From: Kitasatospora paranensis
GTDB taxonomy: Bacteria > Actinomycetota > Actinomycetes > Streptomycetales > Streptomycetaceae
Direction: 5' to 3'
DNA length: 64,000 bases
NCBI RefSeq assembly: GCF_039544005.1
Contig: NZ_BAABKV010000001.1
Coordinates: forward strand, 1,736,001 to 1,800,000
The notes under the pieces are model-generated. The model made no database searches. It saw nothing but the letters and a program-made list of their open reading frames with translations, and had not been told where the DNA came from. A program made the position numbers and the translations under genes. Of the stretch, positions 1-10,421 are shown one piece after another (the first letter of the stretch is position 1; each line of letters opens with the position of its first letter).

Positions 1-118
1 GGAGGAGGCGGTGGCGGTGGCGTCGGCACTGGGCGAGGCGAACCCCTACCGGGAGCGGATGCTCACCCGGGCGCTCGACGCCCGACGGCAGGAGCTCGAC
101 CGGCACCGGGACGCATAG
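1..118 (+). CDS. 3' end of an unidentified gene (partial)
   Basis: An open frame enters from the left edge (first full codon at base 2) and stops at TAG 116-118. It leaves 38 residues ending in LDRHRDA. The fragment is charged and probably helical (ERMLTRALDARRQELDRH). That is too little to assign a family. A G+C hairpin about 60 bases downstream (179-209) fits the end of this transcription unit. Confidence 0.6.
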   Translation, partial: EEAVAVASALGEANPYRERMLTRALDARRQELDRHRDA

Positions 119-840
119 GCAGACCGGCAGGCGGAGGCAGGCCGGGTCGGGTCGGAGCGTGCGGGCCCGGGCGTGCGGGCGGGGCGGTGTCCGCGGGGCA
201 CCGCCCCGCCCCGGCGGGCGTGCTCGGGTCAACGGCCGCCATCGCGCGGGTCTTGGAACGGCAAACACCCCGACGCGGCCGCGGGCGGATCCGTTCCGGC
301 CGGGATCACCCTCGGTCATCGGCCGAGGGGCCGCCTTCCGCGCCGGTTCCGCCGCATCGGCGGGAGAAGTCCGCCGGAACGGTTCGAACGCGTACACCTT
401 CGCCCGAATACGGACATGAGCGACCTCGGCATGCTCACGTCGCCCCGGCGTACGGCGATGGGAAATGACACCCGGATCGACGGGCAGGGGAAGACAATCC
501 ACACCCTTTACCCAGGGATGGGGCGCTCAGGACCACCCCGACCGGGCCGTCCGCACCCCACCACGTGGCAGGTCAGGAGCGCTCCAGGGGCGCCCAGACC
601 GACTGTCGCCACCCCCGGACATGCCCTTTCCGCGCCCCGCCCCACCCCGGAACGACCGAAACTTTCGGACGCCCATCTCCTGACAGTTCATCAGAATTCG
701 ATGACGGAAGTGCGCCGTCTGTCCGTTTTGTCAGAACACCACGGGAGGGGGAATGCGGTCGTTTAATTCGTGACCATCGCGAAACATCTGCCTGCTAACC
801 TTCCACTCGCCATTCACCTCAAGTTTCCCGACAGGTAGCG
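119..840. other. Intergenic region before the teichoic acid operon
   Basis: About 720 bases with no convincing gene; the overlapping open frames are arginine/proline-rich and have no family resemblance. The first part holds the hairpin at 179-209. The last 200 bases (about 640-840) are less G+C-rich than the surroundings and are the likely promoter region for the operon starting at 841. I could not fix a -10/-35 pair with confidence. Confidence 0.5.
179..209 (+). terminator. Hairpin after the partial gene
   Basis: Perfect 11-bp inverted repeat, GCGGGGCGGTG (179-189) against CACCGCCCCGC (199-209), with a 9-base loop and no U-tract. This is typical of actinomycete terminators. It lies 60 bases after the stop codon at 118. 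Confidence 0.45.
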
Positions 841-2258
841 ATGAATTTGGAAGAGAAGGCTGCCGTGCGCACCGTGGCCGTGGTCCTCGGCGGCGGCGTC
901 GGTCAGCGCATCGGCCTGCCGCTCCCGAAGCAGTTCGTCAAGGTCGCAGGGAAGCCGATCATCGAGCACACCCTCGAGGTCTTCGAGTCGTCGGCCGACA
1001 TCGACGAGATCATCGTGGTGATGACGGCCGGCCATCTCGCAGCCGCCGAGGAGATCGTGCGGCGCGGCGGTTTCACCAAGGTCAGCCGGGTCGTCCAGGG
1101 CGGGGCCACCCGCAACGAGTCCACCCTGTGCGCCCTGGACGCCCTCGGCGACCAGGAGTGCAACGTCCTGTTCCACGACGCGGTGCGGCCTTCGTCACGC
1201 ACGCGATCATCGGGGACTGCGTCGCGGCGCTGCGCGAGCACGCGGCGGTCGACGTGGTGATCCCCTCCGCCGACACCATCGTGGTCGCCGACCGGGACGT
1301 CCTGACCGGCATCCCCGAGCGCTCGACCCTGCGCCGCGGCCAGACCCCGCAGGGCTTCCGGATCTCCACGATCCGTCAGGCCTACAAACTGGCCGCGGAG
1401 GACCCGGACTTCGCCGCCACCGACGACTGCGGCGTCGTCCTGCGCTACCTGCCCGAGGTGCCGATCGCCCTGGTGCACGGCAGCGAGCAGAACATGAAGG
1501 TCACCGAACCGGTCGACCTGTTCATCGCCGACAAGCTCTTCCAGCTCGTCTCGCGGACGGCCCCGGCGCACGCCGGCGAGGACTCCTACGACCGCGGGCT
1601 GCGCGGCAGGACACTGGTCGTCTTCGGCGGCAGCTACGGCATCGGCGCGGACATCGCCGACCTGGCCGAGCACCACGGGGCGGACGTCTTCCGGTTCAGC
1701 CGCAGCCTGAACGGCGTCGACGTCGGCGACCCGGCCGCGGTGGACCGCGCGCTCGCCGAGGCGCACGGCGCCACCGGCCGCATCGACTACGTCATCAACA
1801 CCGCCGGGGTCCTGCGGATCGGCGCCCTCGCGGACACCGACCACACCGTGATCGACGAGGCCGTCCGGGTCAACTACCTGGCCCCGGTGCACATCGCGCG
1901 CTCCTCCTTCCCGTACCTGAGCAGCACGGCGGGGCAACTGCTGCTCTTCACGTCCAGCTCGTACACCCGCGGCCGGGCCGACTACAGCCTGTACTCCTCG
2001 GCCAAGGCCGCGGTGGTCAACCTCACCCAGGCGCTGGCCGAGGAGTGGGCGCCGCACCGCGTCCGGGTCAACTGCGTCAACCCGGAGCGCACGCGCACCC
2101 CGATGCGCGAGCGCGCCTTCGGCGCCGAGCCGTCCGGCACCCTGCTCGACTCCGGGACGGTGGCCCGCACCTCGGTGGACACCCTGGTGTCCGACCTGAC
2201 GGGCCACGTGATCGATGTCCGGCGCGAGGACCCCACCCGCACCGTGGCCGCCTCGTGA
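841..2258 (+). CDS. Bifunctional cytidylyltransferase/SDR, CDP-ribitol synthase type (frameshifted)
   Basis: The N-terminal half is an IspD/TarI-like nucleotidyltransferase: glycine-rich VVLGGGVGQRIGLPLPKQF near residue 14, GGATRNES near 90, HDAVRP near 112, TPQGF further on. The C-terminal half is a short-chain dehydrogenase (VVFGGSYGIGADIADL, then YSLYSSAKAA carrying the YxxxK pair). This fusion order is that of Haemophilus Bcs1/Acs1, which reduces ribulose 5-phosphate and makes CDP-ribitol. I infer supply of CDP-ribitol to the polymerase next door. The reading frame breaks at about 1189: HDAVRP is followed by FVTHAIIGD only if one C is added to GCGGCCTTC. Restored length about 472 residues. 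The stop overlaps the next start (GTGA, 2255-2258). Confidence 0.85.
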
Positions 2259-4357
2259 TCCGACGCATCCGCTCCGTCCTGCGGGTGAGGACGCGATCCG
2301 GCTTCCTCCTCGTCCTGCTGTTCGGCGCCTCCTTCGCGGCGATACCGGTGTGCGCACTGTTGCCGTCGCTCTGGGGATTCGTCGCCGCGTCCGCGCTCAG
2401 CTACCTGACCGACGAGTGGCTGCACGGCAAGGAGCCCGAATTCATCGGCCGGATGGCGCAGCTGCGGCTCAACCGCATCCTGCGGTTCCTGGCCCGCACG
2501 GCCATGCTGCTGGTGCTCGCCGATCGGCTGGACGCCCCCGACAACCTGGTGATCACCGGCCTGATCGTCTGCGGTGCGCAGTCCGTGCTGCTGATGCTCT
2601 ACACGGCGCTGCACCGGAGCATCCGGCTCGGCCGGGTGCTGCCCGTGGTGGTCCGCAACCTCCACCTGAGCTCCATCGAGATCCCGAAGAGCCCGCCGGG
2701 CTTCCTCTACGACCGGTACCTGCGCAAGCTGCTGCACCTCGACCTGCCGATGCACGCCGGGCTGCTCGCCGGCATGGTCACCGGGCAGTGGCGGCTGACC
2801 GAGGGCGGCTACGGGCTCAGCCTGCTGCTGCCCGTCCTGATGCTGATCGCCCTGCTCGGGCAGTTCCGGCGGGCCCGGCGGATGCCCCGCCGGGAGCGGA
2901 TCATCGAGGCCGTCAACCTCCAACTGGCGGAATACCGGCCGCAGGTGGCGCTGTACTTCAGCTTCGCCGCGGTGTCGCAGGACTTCATGTACCAGGTCAA
3001 CATGTGGATCGAGACCCTGGAGAAGCTGCACCTGCGTCCGCTGATCGTCCTCCGCGAGCGCGGCGCGTTCCGCTTCCTGAGCCGTACGCACATCCCGGTC
3101 GTCTGCGTGCCCAAGGCCGACGACCTGGCCGAGCTGGAACTGCCGGACCTGCGGGTCGTGCTGTACCCCGGCAACGCGGGCAAGAACGTCCACATGCTGC
3201 GTGTGGCGGAGGCCAAGCACGTCTTCATCGGCCACGGCGACAGTGACAAGCTCGCCAGCAGCAACCGCGTCAGCAAGGTGTTCGACGAGATCTGGGTCGC
3301 GGGCCGGGCCGGCCGCGACCGGTACCAGCGGGTGCGCCACGCGATCAGCAACGACGCCATCGTCGAGGTGGGCCGCCCGCAGCTGGAGCCGATCCGGATG
3401 TACGCCGAGCACACGCCCGGCCCGCTGCCGGTCGTGCTGTACGCGCCGACCTGGGAGGGCTGGAGCGACGACGACTGCCACACGTCGCTGATCCCGATGG
3501 GCGTGCGGCTCGTCAGGATGCTGCTCGCGCAGAACGTCCGGGTGATCTACAAGCCGCACCCGCTGACCGGTCGCCGCTCCGCGAAGGCCGCCGCGGCCGA
3601 CGAGGCGATCCGGGACCTGCTGCGGGCCGACAACCGCAAGCGCGACGCCAGGGCGACGGCGGCCGCGGTGGCCGCCGCCAGGCCCGGGCTCCAGGACATC
3701 CAGGCCCGCCTCGACGAGCTGTCCGGCCGCAACCGGACGGGCGACGACGCCGAGCAGACCCGCACCGGGCGCATCGCCGGCGGCGACGGCGCCGCCGAGT
3801 GGCAGGCGCTGCACGACGAGTGGCACCGCATCTTCTGGGAGAGCCGCGGCGCCGTCCGCCACAACGTCATCCTGAAGTCGCTGCCGACGCTCTACGAGTG
3901 CTTCAACCAGGCGGACATCCTGATCAGCGACGTCTCCAGCGTGGTCGCCGACTTCGTCGCGAGCCTCAAGCCGTACGTCCTGACCAACGCCGGGAACCTG
4001 CCGGACGAGGAGTTCCGCGCCGCCTACACGACGGCCGGCGGCGCGTACCTGCTCGACCGCGAGTGCACCCGGCTCGCCGAGATCCTGGACTCGGTGCGCG
4101 CCCCCTGGTTCGACCCGATGCAGCCGCACCGGAGGTCGCTGAAGGAGTACGTGCTCGGCCCCGACACGCCCACCTCGATGGAGCGGTTCAACCACGCCGT
4201 CGAGGCCCTGGCCCGCAAGGCCGAGGTCCAGCAGTGGGAGCAGCAGAGCGGCGGGGCGCTTCCTGCCCCGCAGTGGGAGAGGCACGAGGAGCCGGAGGCC
4301 CGCGCGGCGTTCGGCTGGTTCCGGCGTGACCGGGATCCGGCGTACTTCGGCTGGTAG
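2255..4357 (+). CDS. CDP-glycerol/CDP-ribitol phosphotransferase (TagF/TarL-like)
   Basis: A 700-residue protein starting at GTG 2255, which overlaps the previous stop. The N-terminal ~230 residues hold several hydrophobic segments (for example FLLVLLFGASFAAIPVCALL and the LLLPVLMLIALLG stretch), so it is membrane-anchored. The C-terminal part is a CDP-glycerol glycerophosphotransferase domain: IGHGDSDK near residue 325, LYAPTWEGW near 396, IYKPHPLTGRR near 432, ADILISDVSSVVADF near 559. Between the KPHP and DVSS blocks lies an Ala/Arg-rich insert of about 90 residues. The family polymerises glycerol- or ribitol-phosphate from CDP-activated units on the cytoplasmic membrane face. The adjacent cytidylyltransferase-reductase favours ribitol phosphate as substrate (inference). 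Confidence 0.88.
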   Translation: MIRRIRSVLRVRTRSGFLLVLLFGASFAAIPVCALLPSLWGFVAASALSYLTDEWLHGKEPEFIGRMAQLRLNRILRFLARTAMLLVLADRLDAPDNLVITGLIVCGAQSVLLMLYTALHRSIRLGRVLPVVVRNLHLSSIEIPKSPPGFLYDRYLRKLLHLDLPMHAGLLAGMVTGQWRLTEGGYGLSLLLPVLMLIALLGQFRRARRMPRRERIIEAVNLQLAEYRPQVALYFSFAAVSQDFMYQVNMWIETLEKLHLRPLIVLRERGAFRFLSRTHIPVVCVPKADDLAELELPDLRVVLYPGNAGKNVHMLRVAEAKHVFIGHGDSDKLASSNRVSKVFDEIWVAGRAGRDRYQRVRHAISNDAIVEVGRPQLEPIRMYAEHTPGPLPVVLYAPTWEGWSDDDCHTSLIPMGVRLVRMLLAQNVRVIYKPHPLTGRRSAKAAAADEAIRDLLRADNRKRDARATAAAVAAARPGLQDIQARLDELSGRNRTGDDAEQTRTGRIAGGDGAAEWQALHDEWHRIFWESRGAVRHNVILKSLPTLYECFNQADILISDVSSVVADFVASLKPYVLTNAGNLPDEEFRAAYTTAGGAYLLDRECTRLAEILDSVRAPWFDPMQPHRRSLKEYVLGPDTPTSMERFNHAVEALARKAEVQQWEQQSGGALPAPQWERHEEPEARAAFGWFRRDRDPAYFGW

Positions 4358-4505
4358 AGGACTCGTGGGCCGCCGTCGACCGGCGGCACGGACGATGGCC
4401 GTCCCGGAGCCCCGCACACCCGTGCGGGCCGGGGCGGCCGCTCGGCGAACGGATCCCGGGGCGCACCCGGAAGCCCGGACGCCGCGGAGGAGGAGTGGGA
4501 TCAGC

Positions 4506-6452
4506 ATGACGGTCAGGGTCAGCGTTGTCGTGCCCGTGTACAACTGCGGTGCGCGCTTCTGGCCGACGCTGGAGTCGCTGCGGGCGCAGACGATGCCGCG
4601 CAGCGACTTCGAGGTGATCCTCGTCGACGACGGGTCCACCGACACCACGGTGCAGTCACTGCGCGGCGACACCGCCTTCGACCGGTGGATCCGCGTCGTG
4701 GCGAGTGAGCACAGCGGCGGGCCGGGCCGGCCGCGCAACATCGGTGTCGACGAGGCCGTCGGCGAGTTCGTGCTCTTCCTGGACGGCGACGACCGGCTGG
4801 CCCCGGAGGCGCTGGAGCGCCTGTACGCGCAGGCCGTCCGGGCGGACGCCGACATCGTGGTGCCCCGGACGGCCGGGCACGGCCGCCCGGTGCCGCGGGA
4901 CGCCACCGCCCTGCCGCTGGAGCGCGGGCATCTGCTGACCCACCCGGCGCTGGTGCAGTCCATGACGGCGCTCAAGCTCTTCCGCCGGTCGTTCCTGCTC
5001 CGCCAGGGGCTGCGCTTCCCGGAGGGGCGGGTGCCGTTGGAGGACCACCTCTTCACCCTGCGCGCCCATCTGGCGGCCGGCAGCGTCTCGGTGGTGCACG
5101 ACTACACCTGCTACCACGCGGTGCGCCGATCCGATCCGGGGCCGCCGCCGCACGCCGGCACCGGCATCGCGGACGTCTGCCGCTCGGTGGCCGCCCTCTT
5201 CGGCCTCGTCCGGCAGGGCGTCGCGCCCGGCCCGCAGCAGGACGCCCTGATCGCCCACTGGTACCAGGAGCAGTTGCTCGGCCGGCTGGACGAGCGGGTC
5301 CTCGGGCAGAGCGCCGCCGGGTACGCGAAGACGCACCGGGCGATCCTCGACCTGGTGCAGCGGGAGGTGCCCCCGCAGGTCGACGCGCACCTGCCCGCCA
5401 CCCTGCGGGTCCGATCGGCGGTGCTGCGCTCCGGGAGCGCGGAGGACCTCCGGGTGCTGGCCCGGCACGAGGCGGGGTTCACCCACCACACCCGGGTGGA
5501 GGCGCTCGGCTGGAACGCCGGCCGGTTCTCGGTGATGACCAGCAGCGACCTCCTCCACCAGGGCAAGGACGGCACCGTCCGGCCGGTGCGGTTCGTCGTG
5601 GACGGCGACCGCCTGCGCTGGGACCTGCCGGCGGGCCTGCTGGCCCTGCCCGGTGTCGCCGAGGCCGCGGACATGACGGAGGCGCTCGCCGCCACCGCGC
5701 TGCGGGGCTACGCCCGGCTGCGGGACGACAACACCGACGTCTATCTGCCGGGGCACCACCGGCTGGTGAGCATTCCGCTGGGCCGCAACGCGGACGGGCT
5801 GCCGACGGTGTCCGTCCGGGTGGAGGCGACCACCGAGTTCGACGCGGCCCGCGCCGACCACGACCGGCCCGTGACCGGCCTGTGGGACTTCAACATCCTG
5901 ATCGAGACGTGCGGTTGGCGCCGCCCGCGTCGTATCGGCGACAACCGCAGCCCGGTCGCCGACGGTCAGCTGAGGCCCGCGTTCCTCGCCGACGCGACGT
6001 TGGTGGCGCCCTACTGGACGAAGACCGGCAATCTCAGCGTGCGGGTCGCCCCCGCGGCGCCCGGTGCGCTGAAGCAGGCCGTCCGGGAGCCGGACCGGTC
6101 GGCGGTGTGGGCGGACGGCCCGGCGCTCCGGGTCCGCATCCCGGTCGAACTCGCCCCGCTGGAGCGGCCGGTGGCCGTCGAGGTGACGCTGGCCGCGGAG
6201 CCGGGGCGGACGCTGGCGGTGCCGGGCCGGATCGCGCCCGGCGAGGCGGCCGACCTCGCCGTGCTGGAGTTCTCGGCGCCCGTCGGTGCGCTGGGCCCCG
6301 ACGGGCCGGCGGCGGGAGCGGCGGCGGCGCCGGGCGCCTGCGCGTGGGAGATCCACCTCCGTCAGGACGGCGCCGGGAAGTCGGCCGCGCTCGGCCTGAC
6401 GCTCGGTCAGGCCGGGCCGGGTTCGTGGTCGGTGGCAGGGGCGCGCCCGTGA
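4506..6452 (+). CDS. Family 2 glycosyltransferase with long C-terminal region
   Basis: ATG 4506 was chosen because it follows a strong ribosome site (GGAGGAGGAG, about 4487-4496) and begins directly with the GT-A fold ([15 protein letters not shown]). Residues 1-230 show the GT2 pattern: [20 protein letters not shown] and the DGDD metal-binding motif. The remaining ~400 residues are not a glycosyltransferase core. They look like beta-rich accessory domains of the kind found in actinomycete wall-polymer glycosyltransferases. Total 648 residues. It sits between the polyol-phosphate polymerase and the TagC-like gene, so a role in glycosylating or building the wall polymer is likely. The stop overlaps the next start (GTGA at 6449). 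Confidence 0.85.
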   Translation: MTVRVSVVVPVYNCGARFWPTLESLRAQTMPRSDFEVILVDDGSTDTTVQSLRGDTAFDRWIRVVASEHSGGPGRPRNIGVDEAVGEFVLFLDGDDRLAPEALERLYAQAVRADADIVVPRTAGHGRPVPRDATALPLERGHLLTHPALVQSMTALKLFRRSFLLRQGLRFPEGRVPLEDHLFTLRAHLAAGSVSVVHDYTCYHAVRRSDPGPPPHAGTGIADVCRSVAALFGLVRQGVAPGPQQDALIAHWYQEQLLGRLDERVLGQSAAGYAKTHRAILDLVQREVPPQVDAHLPATLRVRSAVLRSGSAEDLRVLARHEAGFTHHTRVEALGWNAGRFSVMTSSDLLHQGKDGTVRPVRFVVDGDRLRWDLPAGLLALPGVAEAADMTEALAATALRGYARLRDDNTDVYLPGHHRLVSIPLGRNADGLPTVSVRVEATTEFDAARADHDRPVTGLWDFNILIETCGWRRPRRIGDNRSPVADGQLRPAFLADATLVAPYWTKTGNLSVRVAPAAPGALKQAVREPDRSAVWADGPALRVRIPVELAPLERPVAVEVTLAAEPGRTLAVPGRIAPGEAADLAVLEFSAPVGALGPDGPAAGAAAAPGACAWEIHLRQDGAGKSAALGLTLGQAGPGSWSVAGARP

Positions 6453-7451
6453 CCGGCGCCGACCGGCGGCGGCGCTCGCTGCTGCTCGGCGGGCTGGGGG
6501 CCGCGGGCGTGCTGGGACTGGGGGTCGCGGTGTCGCCCCGCGCCGGGCGGCAGGGCGGCGCGCAGGGCCCGTTCGCCCTCGACGCGGCCTCCGGTGCGCT
6601 CCTGCGGGAGGCCGAACTGGCCGGCACCGGCACGGTGATGCAGTCCTTCTCGTTCGACAACACCAACCGGTGGATCATCGCCGCGCAGATCCGCGACCGG
6701 GCCAGGGGCGACCTGCGGCTCTCCCGGCTCTCGCTGGACGGCGGGCTCGACGCCGAGATGATGCTCAGGGGCTTCGGCCACGGCGGGCAGATCGGTGTCG
6801 TCCCCGACGGCACGGGAAGTCACGTCTGGGTGGAGTCCTCCCCGCCGACGAGGACGGCACGGCCTGGGGCACCCGGGTGGCGCGGGTCCGGTTCGCCGAC
6901 GGCGGGGAGGTGGACGCGGACTCCGGCGAGGTCGAGGAGTTCGACCTCGTCCCGGGGGCGCGCCGGGTCACCTGCGCGGTCGACCCGCGGCAGCGCCGGC
7001 TGGCGGTCCGCTTCCAGGTCGGCGGCGAGCAGCGGTTCCGGGTGTACGACCTGGAAGCCGTCGCCGCCGGCGGGAACAGGCCCGTCCACGACGTGCCCGC
7101 GCCGCGACCGCACGTCACCCGGGCGAACCCGAAGCCGTACGCCCAGGGCTTCGCCCTCTACGACCGGTACCTCTACACCCTCGAAGGCAGCCCGTACGGC
7201 GTCGCCGACTCGGTGGCGCCCACCGGCAACACCTGGGTGACCTGCACCGACCTGTCCGTGCCGGGGGCCGTGTGCTGGCGTCCCGCCAGCTCACCGACGG
7301 TGCGCAGCTGCCCCACCGCGAACCCGAGGGGATGGCCGTCCTCCTCCCCGGCCCGGCGGACAGCCACCGGCCGCGGCTGGCGTTCGGCCTCGCCTCGATC
7401 CGGGACGGCAGCACCCGACTGGCCAGCATCTACTACAAGGAAGCCCGTTGA
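6449..7451 (+). CDS. Secreted TagC-like teichoic acid protein (two frameshifts)
   Basis: GTG 6449 overlaps the preceding stop. The N-terminus has an arginine cluster ([12 protein letters not shown]) and a hydrophobic run, a probable Tat-type or uncleaved signal. The rest matches the pattern of proteins annotated as teichoic acid biosynthesis protein C, a beta-propeller-like fold related to phage receptor-binding proteins ([43 protein letters not shown]). Two breaks interrupt it: near 6845 (SHVWVESS must continue into ADEDGTAWG) and near 7266 (DLSVPG must continue into GRVLASRQ). Each is repaired by one base, in CTCCCCG and CCGGGGGCC. Restored length about 334 residues. TTGA at 7448 couples it to the next gene. 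Function is inferred from family and context. Confidence 0.72.
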
Positions 7452-8590
7452 CCACGCACTCCCCCGTCGACCCCCCGCACGCGCTCGCGGACCTGATGTC
7501 CGCCGACGAGCCGGCCGCCACCGACCCGGCGACCGGCGAGGGCGGTCCGGCCGTACCCGCGCCCGGCCGGACCCGCCGGCGGCGGCGCCGTCCGCTGCTG
7601 ATCGCCCTGGCCCTGCTGGGCGTCCTGCTGCTGGGCGGGGCCGGGGCGGCGTGGTGGACGGTGCACCAGCTGGGCTCCAACATCCACCGCGAGGACGGCG
7701 TGTTCGACCGGGCGGCCCTGCCGGACGCGGGCCCCCGCCCGGAGGCCGACCCGGCCGCGGGCAAGGCGATGAACATCCTGCTGGTCGGCTCCGACTCGCG
7801 CGGCCCGGCCTCCACCGGCAGCGAGGCACAGACCGACTTCGAGGACCAGCGCGGCAACCGCACCGACACCATGATGGTGCTGCACATCCCGTCGGACCGC
7901 TCGGCGATCCGGGCGGTGTCGATCCCCCGCGACTCGTGGGTGCCGATCCCGGGCCACGGCGAGGCCAAGATCAACGCGGCCTTCTCCTGGGGCGGGCCGC
8001 GGCTGCTGGTCGCCACCGTCGAGGGCGTGACGGGGATCCGGATCGACCACTACGTGGCGGTGGACTTCGACGGCTTCAAGGCCATGGTCGACGCCCTGGA
8101 CGGGGTGGACGTCACCCTTCCGGCCGCCGCCCACGACCCCTCCCAGCACGTGGACTTCGCCGCCGGCGTCAACCACCTCGACGGCGCCCGGGCGCTGCAG
8201 TTCGTCCGGCAGCGCCACGGGCTCGCCCGCGGCGACTTCGACCGCGTCGTGCGGCAGCAGCAGCTGCTCGCGGCGATCGCCGGCAAGACCCTCGACGAGG
8301 GCGTGCTGTCGCACCCGCTGCGGACGAAGGACCTGCTCGACTCGATGACCCGGACGATGACCGTCGACAGCGGCTTCGCCCTCACCGACATGCTGGGCCT
8401 GGCGAGCAGCCTGAAGAACGTGCGCACCTCGCAGCTGGACTTCCGGACGGTGCCCACCACCGGCACGGGCTGGCGGCAGAAGCAGAGTGTCGTGCTGCTG
8501 GACGACGCGCGCGCGGCCGAGCTGTTCACCGCCGTCCGCAAGGACACGGTCTGGCCGAAGGCGGCGAAGGGCGAGACCTGGAAGCCCTGA
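7448..8590 (+). CDS. LytR-CpsA-Psr (LCP) family cell-wall polymer ligase
   Basis: The TTG start at 7448 overlaps the previous stop. The cytoplasmic N-terminus is Pro/Ala-rich and ends in RTRRRRRR. One transmembrane helix follows (about residues 50-70), then the extracellular LCP domain: [67 protein letters not shown]. The conserved Asp/Arg residues that bind the polyprenyl pyrophosphate are all visible. LCP enzymes transfer undecaprenyl-linked anionic glycopolymers to peptidoglycan, so this gene closes the operon functionally: precursor, polymer, decoration, attachment to the wall. 380 residues. Confidence 0.93.
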   Translation: MTTHSPVDPPHALADLMSADEPAATDPATGEGGPAVPAPGRTRRRRRRPLLIALALLGVLLLGGAGAAWWTVHQLGSNIHREDGVFDRAALPDAGPRPEADPAAGKAMNILLVGSDSRGPASTGSEAQTDFEDQRGNRTDTMMVLHIPSDRSAIRAVSIPRDSWVPIPGHGEAKINAAFSWGGPRLLVATVEGVTGIRIDHYVAVDFDGFKAMVDALDGVDVTLPAAAHDPSQHVDFAAGVNHLDGARALQFVRQRHGLARGDFDRVVRQQQLLAAIAGKTLDEGVLSHPLRTKDLLDSMTRTMTVDSGFALTDMLGLASSLKNVRTSQLDFRTVPTTGTGWRQKQSVVLLDDARAAELFTAVRKDTVWPKAAKGETWKP

Positions 8591-8701
8591 CCCGCGGCTG
8601 CCACGTATGCCCAGGCACCGTCCGCCCTCGCCGAGGGCGCGGTCCGGTAGCATCGCGGTCTTCGGCCGTCGTCGTGCGGCCGGAGCCTCTGCGGAGCCCC
8701 C

Positions 8702-9388
8702 ATGCCCCCACTCCCCCTTCCGGCAGCCGTTGCCGCCGTCGCCGTCGCCTTCCGGGGCGCGGCGGTCCACTCGGACGAGACCGGCTGCGGCCGCTGCTTC
8801 GGCGACGCCACGCTCCGCATCCTGCGGTCGCCCGGCGCGCCGCTGCCTCCCGACGACGTTGCCCGGATATCCGGGAAGGACCCGACCCACTGGGAGGACC
8901 GGCCCGCCGTCATGCGCCGGATCCTGCCCCGGCTCGTCGCCCTGCTGGCCGAGGGGACGGACGATCCCGACCGCCTCGCCCGCGGGCTGGCCGCCGCGGG
9001 GTGGCAGCAGTGGCCGGCCCCGGAGTCCCGGGCGGTCGCCAGGTTCCTGGACGCCTGGTGGGCCGCGGCGCTCGCCGAGGACACCCCGCCCACCCCGGCG
9101 GCGGACGTCCTGGCGGCCTGCACGATCGCCCGTGCGTCCGCGACTCCCTTCCTCGCCCGGTGGGCGACCGACACCTCGATGACGGCCCGGGCCCACCTGG
9201 CACGGAGCGCCCCTCGGTGGTGGGAGGACTTCGACCTGGGCCACAGTCCCTTCGACTGGTGGTGGGGATCCGACACGGCCCGGGATGCCGCCGACGCGGA
9301 GCTGCGGGAGTTCCTCACTGTTCACGCACCGCGGGCCGGCACCGCCCGTTCCGGTCGTCCCGGCGGGCCGCCTATCGTGGCGTCATGA
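8702..9388 (+). CDS. Hypothetical protein, pair partner of a CPT-like kinase
   Basis: 228 residues from ATG 8702. I do not recognise a family. Visible features are a CGRC motif near residue 29 (possible metal or redox site), a helical Ala/Arg/Leu-rich middle and Trp-rich patches ([14 protein letters not shown]) near the C-terminus. Its stop overlaps the start of the phosphotransferase-like gene (ATGA, 9385-9388), so the two are probably co-translated. Coding potential is supported by consistent G/C third positions and the overlap. Confidence 0.65.
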   Translation: MPPLPLPAAVAAVAVAFRGAAVHSDETGCGRCFGDATLRILRSPGAPLPPDDVARISGKDPTHWEDRPAVMRRILPRLVALLAEGTDDPDRLARGLAAAGWQQWPAPESRAVARFLDAWWAAALAEDTPPTPAADVLAACTIARASATPFLARWATDTSMTARAHLARSAPRWWEDFDLGHSPFDWWWGSDTARDAADAELREFLTVHAPRAGTARSGRPGGPPIVAS

Positions 9389-9933
9389 CCCAGGTGATCG
9401 TGCTCAACGGCGGCTCCAGCTCCGGCAAGTCGGGGCTCGTCCGGTGTCTGCAGGCGGTGCTGCCGGGCGCCTGGCTGGCCGTCGGGGTCGACACGCTGGT
9501 CGAGGCCCTGCCCGCCGCCCTGCGGACCTCCGGGGCCGGGATCGGGTTCGCCCCGGACGGCGGGGTGTCCGTCGGGGAGGCGTTCCGGGCGCTGGAGGCG
9601 GCATGGATGGCGGGGGTGGCCGCGATGGCCGACGCGGGCGCGCACATTCTGGTCGACGACGTGTTCCTCGGCGGAGCGGCCTCGCAGCAGCGGTGGCGCG
9701 ACGCGCTGGCCGGTCTGCCGGTGCTGTGGGTGGGTGTCCGGTGCGATGCCGCGGTCGCCGCGGACCGTGAGGTGGCCCGGGGCGACCGGGTCACCGGGAT
9801 GGCGGCGTCGCAGGCGGACGCCGTCCACCGCGGCGTGGTCTACGACCTGGAGGTCGACACCGGGAAGGCCGAGTCGATGGCGTGTGCCCGGCGTGTGGCC
9901 CGGCATCTCGCCGAACCGGCCGACTCGGCCTGA
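9385..9933 (+). CDS. Chloramphenicol phosphotransferase-like P-loop kinase
   Basis: 182 residues from ATG 9385. The N-terminal Walker A is GGSSSGKS (residues 8-16), followed by [14 protein letters not shown], whose Asp matches the catalytic Asp of the CPT family of Streptomyces venezuelae. Later come [10 protein letters not shown] and [20 protein letters not shown], the latter like the lid arginine region. CPT enzymes phosphorylate the 3-hydroxyl of chloramphenicol, but many homologues occur in species that do not make the drug. The true substrate is therefore unknown. Confidence 0.82.
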   Translation: MTQVIVLNGGSSSGKSGLVRCLQAVLPGAWLAVGVDTLVEALPAALRTSGAGIGFAPDGGVSVGEAFRALEAAWMAGVAAMADAGAHILVDDVFLGGAASQQRWRDALAGLPVLWVGVRCDAAVAADREVARGDRVTGMAASQADAVHRGVVYDLEVDTGKAESMACARRVARHLAEPADSA

Positions 9934-9998
9934 ACGACGCTTCGCGGCAACGGAGTTCCGGCAGGTCGCGTACCTCTCGCCGCATCGGGCCCCAGCCT

Positions 9999-10219
9999 TC
10001 AGGCCGGTCGCAGCCGCTTCGTCCGGACGGTGGCGCTGTGGCGGACTTCCATGCCGACGGGCAGGTACAGGGCGAGTGCTCCGGTGAGCGAGTGCGTCGC
10101 ACCCGGCCGTACAGCTCGCGCTCGCAGGCGGCCACCAGACGGTGGACGGTGCCGATGTCGTCGGCGGTGATCGGACGTCCCCGGTAGCCGGGTGGCAGCG
10201 TCGGCAGGAGATCCGGCAT
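9999..10219 (-). pseudogene. GNAT acetyltransferase remnant with internal deletion
   Basis: Read leftward from ATG 10219, the first ~40 residues (LLPTLPPGYRGRPITADD, HRLVAACERELYGR) resemble the N-terminus of a GNAT protein. In another frame, down to the stop at 9999, the sequence reads HSLTGALALYLPVGMEVRH, the usual C-terminal strand-helix of two-domain actinomycete GNATs. The acetyl-CoA-binding middle (roughly 200 residues in intact homologues) is absent and the two ends are out of frame near 10105. A single-base error cannot explain this, so it is a genuine relic. Confidence 0.65.
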
Positions 10220-10421
10220 CGGTCGGCACCCCGGGCGGCGATTCTGCCACAGCGGTTCCCGCCGCGGCGTCGGGAGCGGGCGCCGAGCGGAAGCCCGCAG
10301 GGGCCCGTCGCGGCGCCGAACGAGTGGACTCGTCCGGCTGCGCACCGGACGGGGCCCTCCGCCCGTGGTCCGGGTGGTGACGTTGCCGTCTGAGCCCCCG
10401 ACCGGAAGGCGACACCCCGCG

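Noticed and set aside
841..2258. Stand-alone IspD of the non-mevalonate pathway
   Set aside because: The SDR domain fused behind it and the neighbouring CDP-polyol phosphotransferase point to CDP-ribitol synthesis instead; no ispF is present.
1982..5056. Very long open frame (1024 codons) on the minus strand opposite the wall-polymer genes
   Set aside because: It is an antisense shadow caused by high G+C. Its product is arginine/glycine/valine-rich with no domain, and the plus strand carries recognisable enzymes.
9385..9933. Chloramphenicol biosynthesis or resistance cluster
   Set aside because: Only a CPT-like kinase is present; no biosynthetic genes or exporter accompany it.
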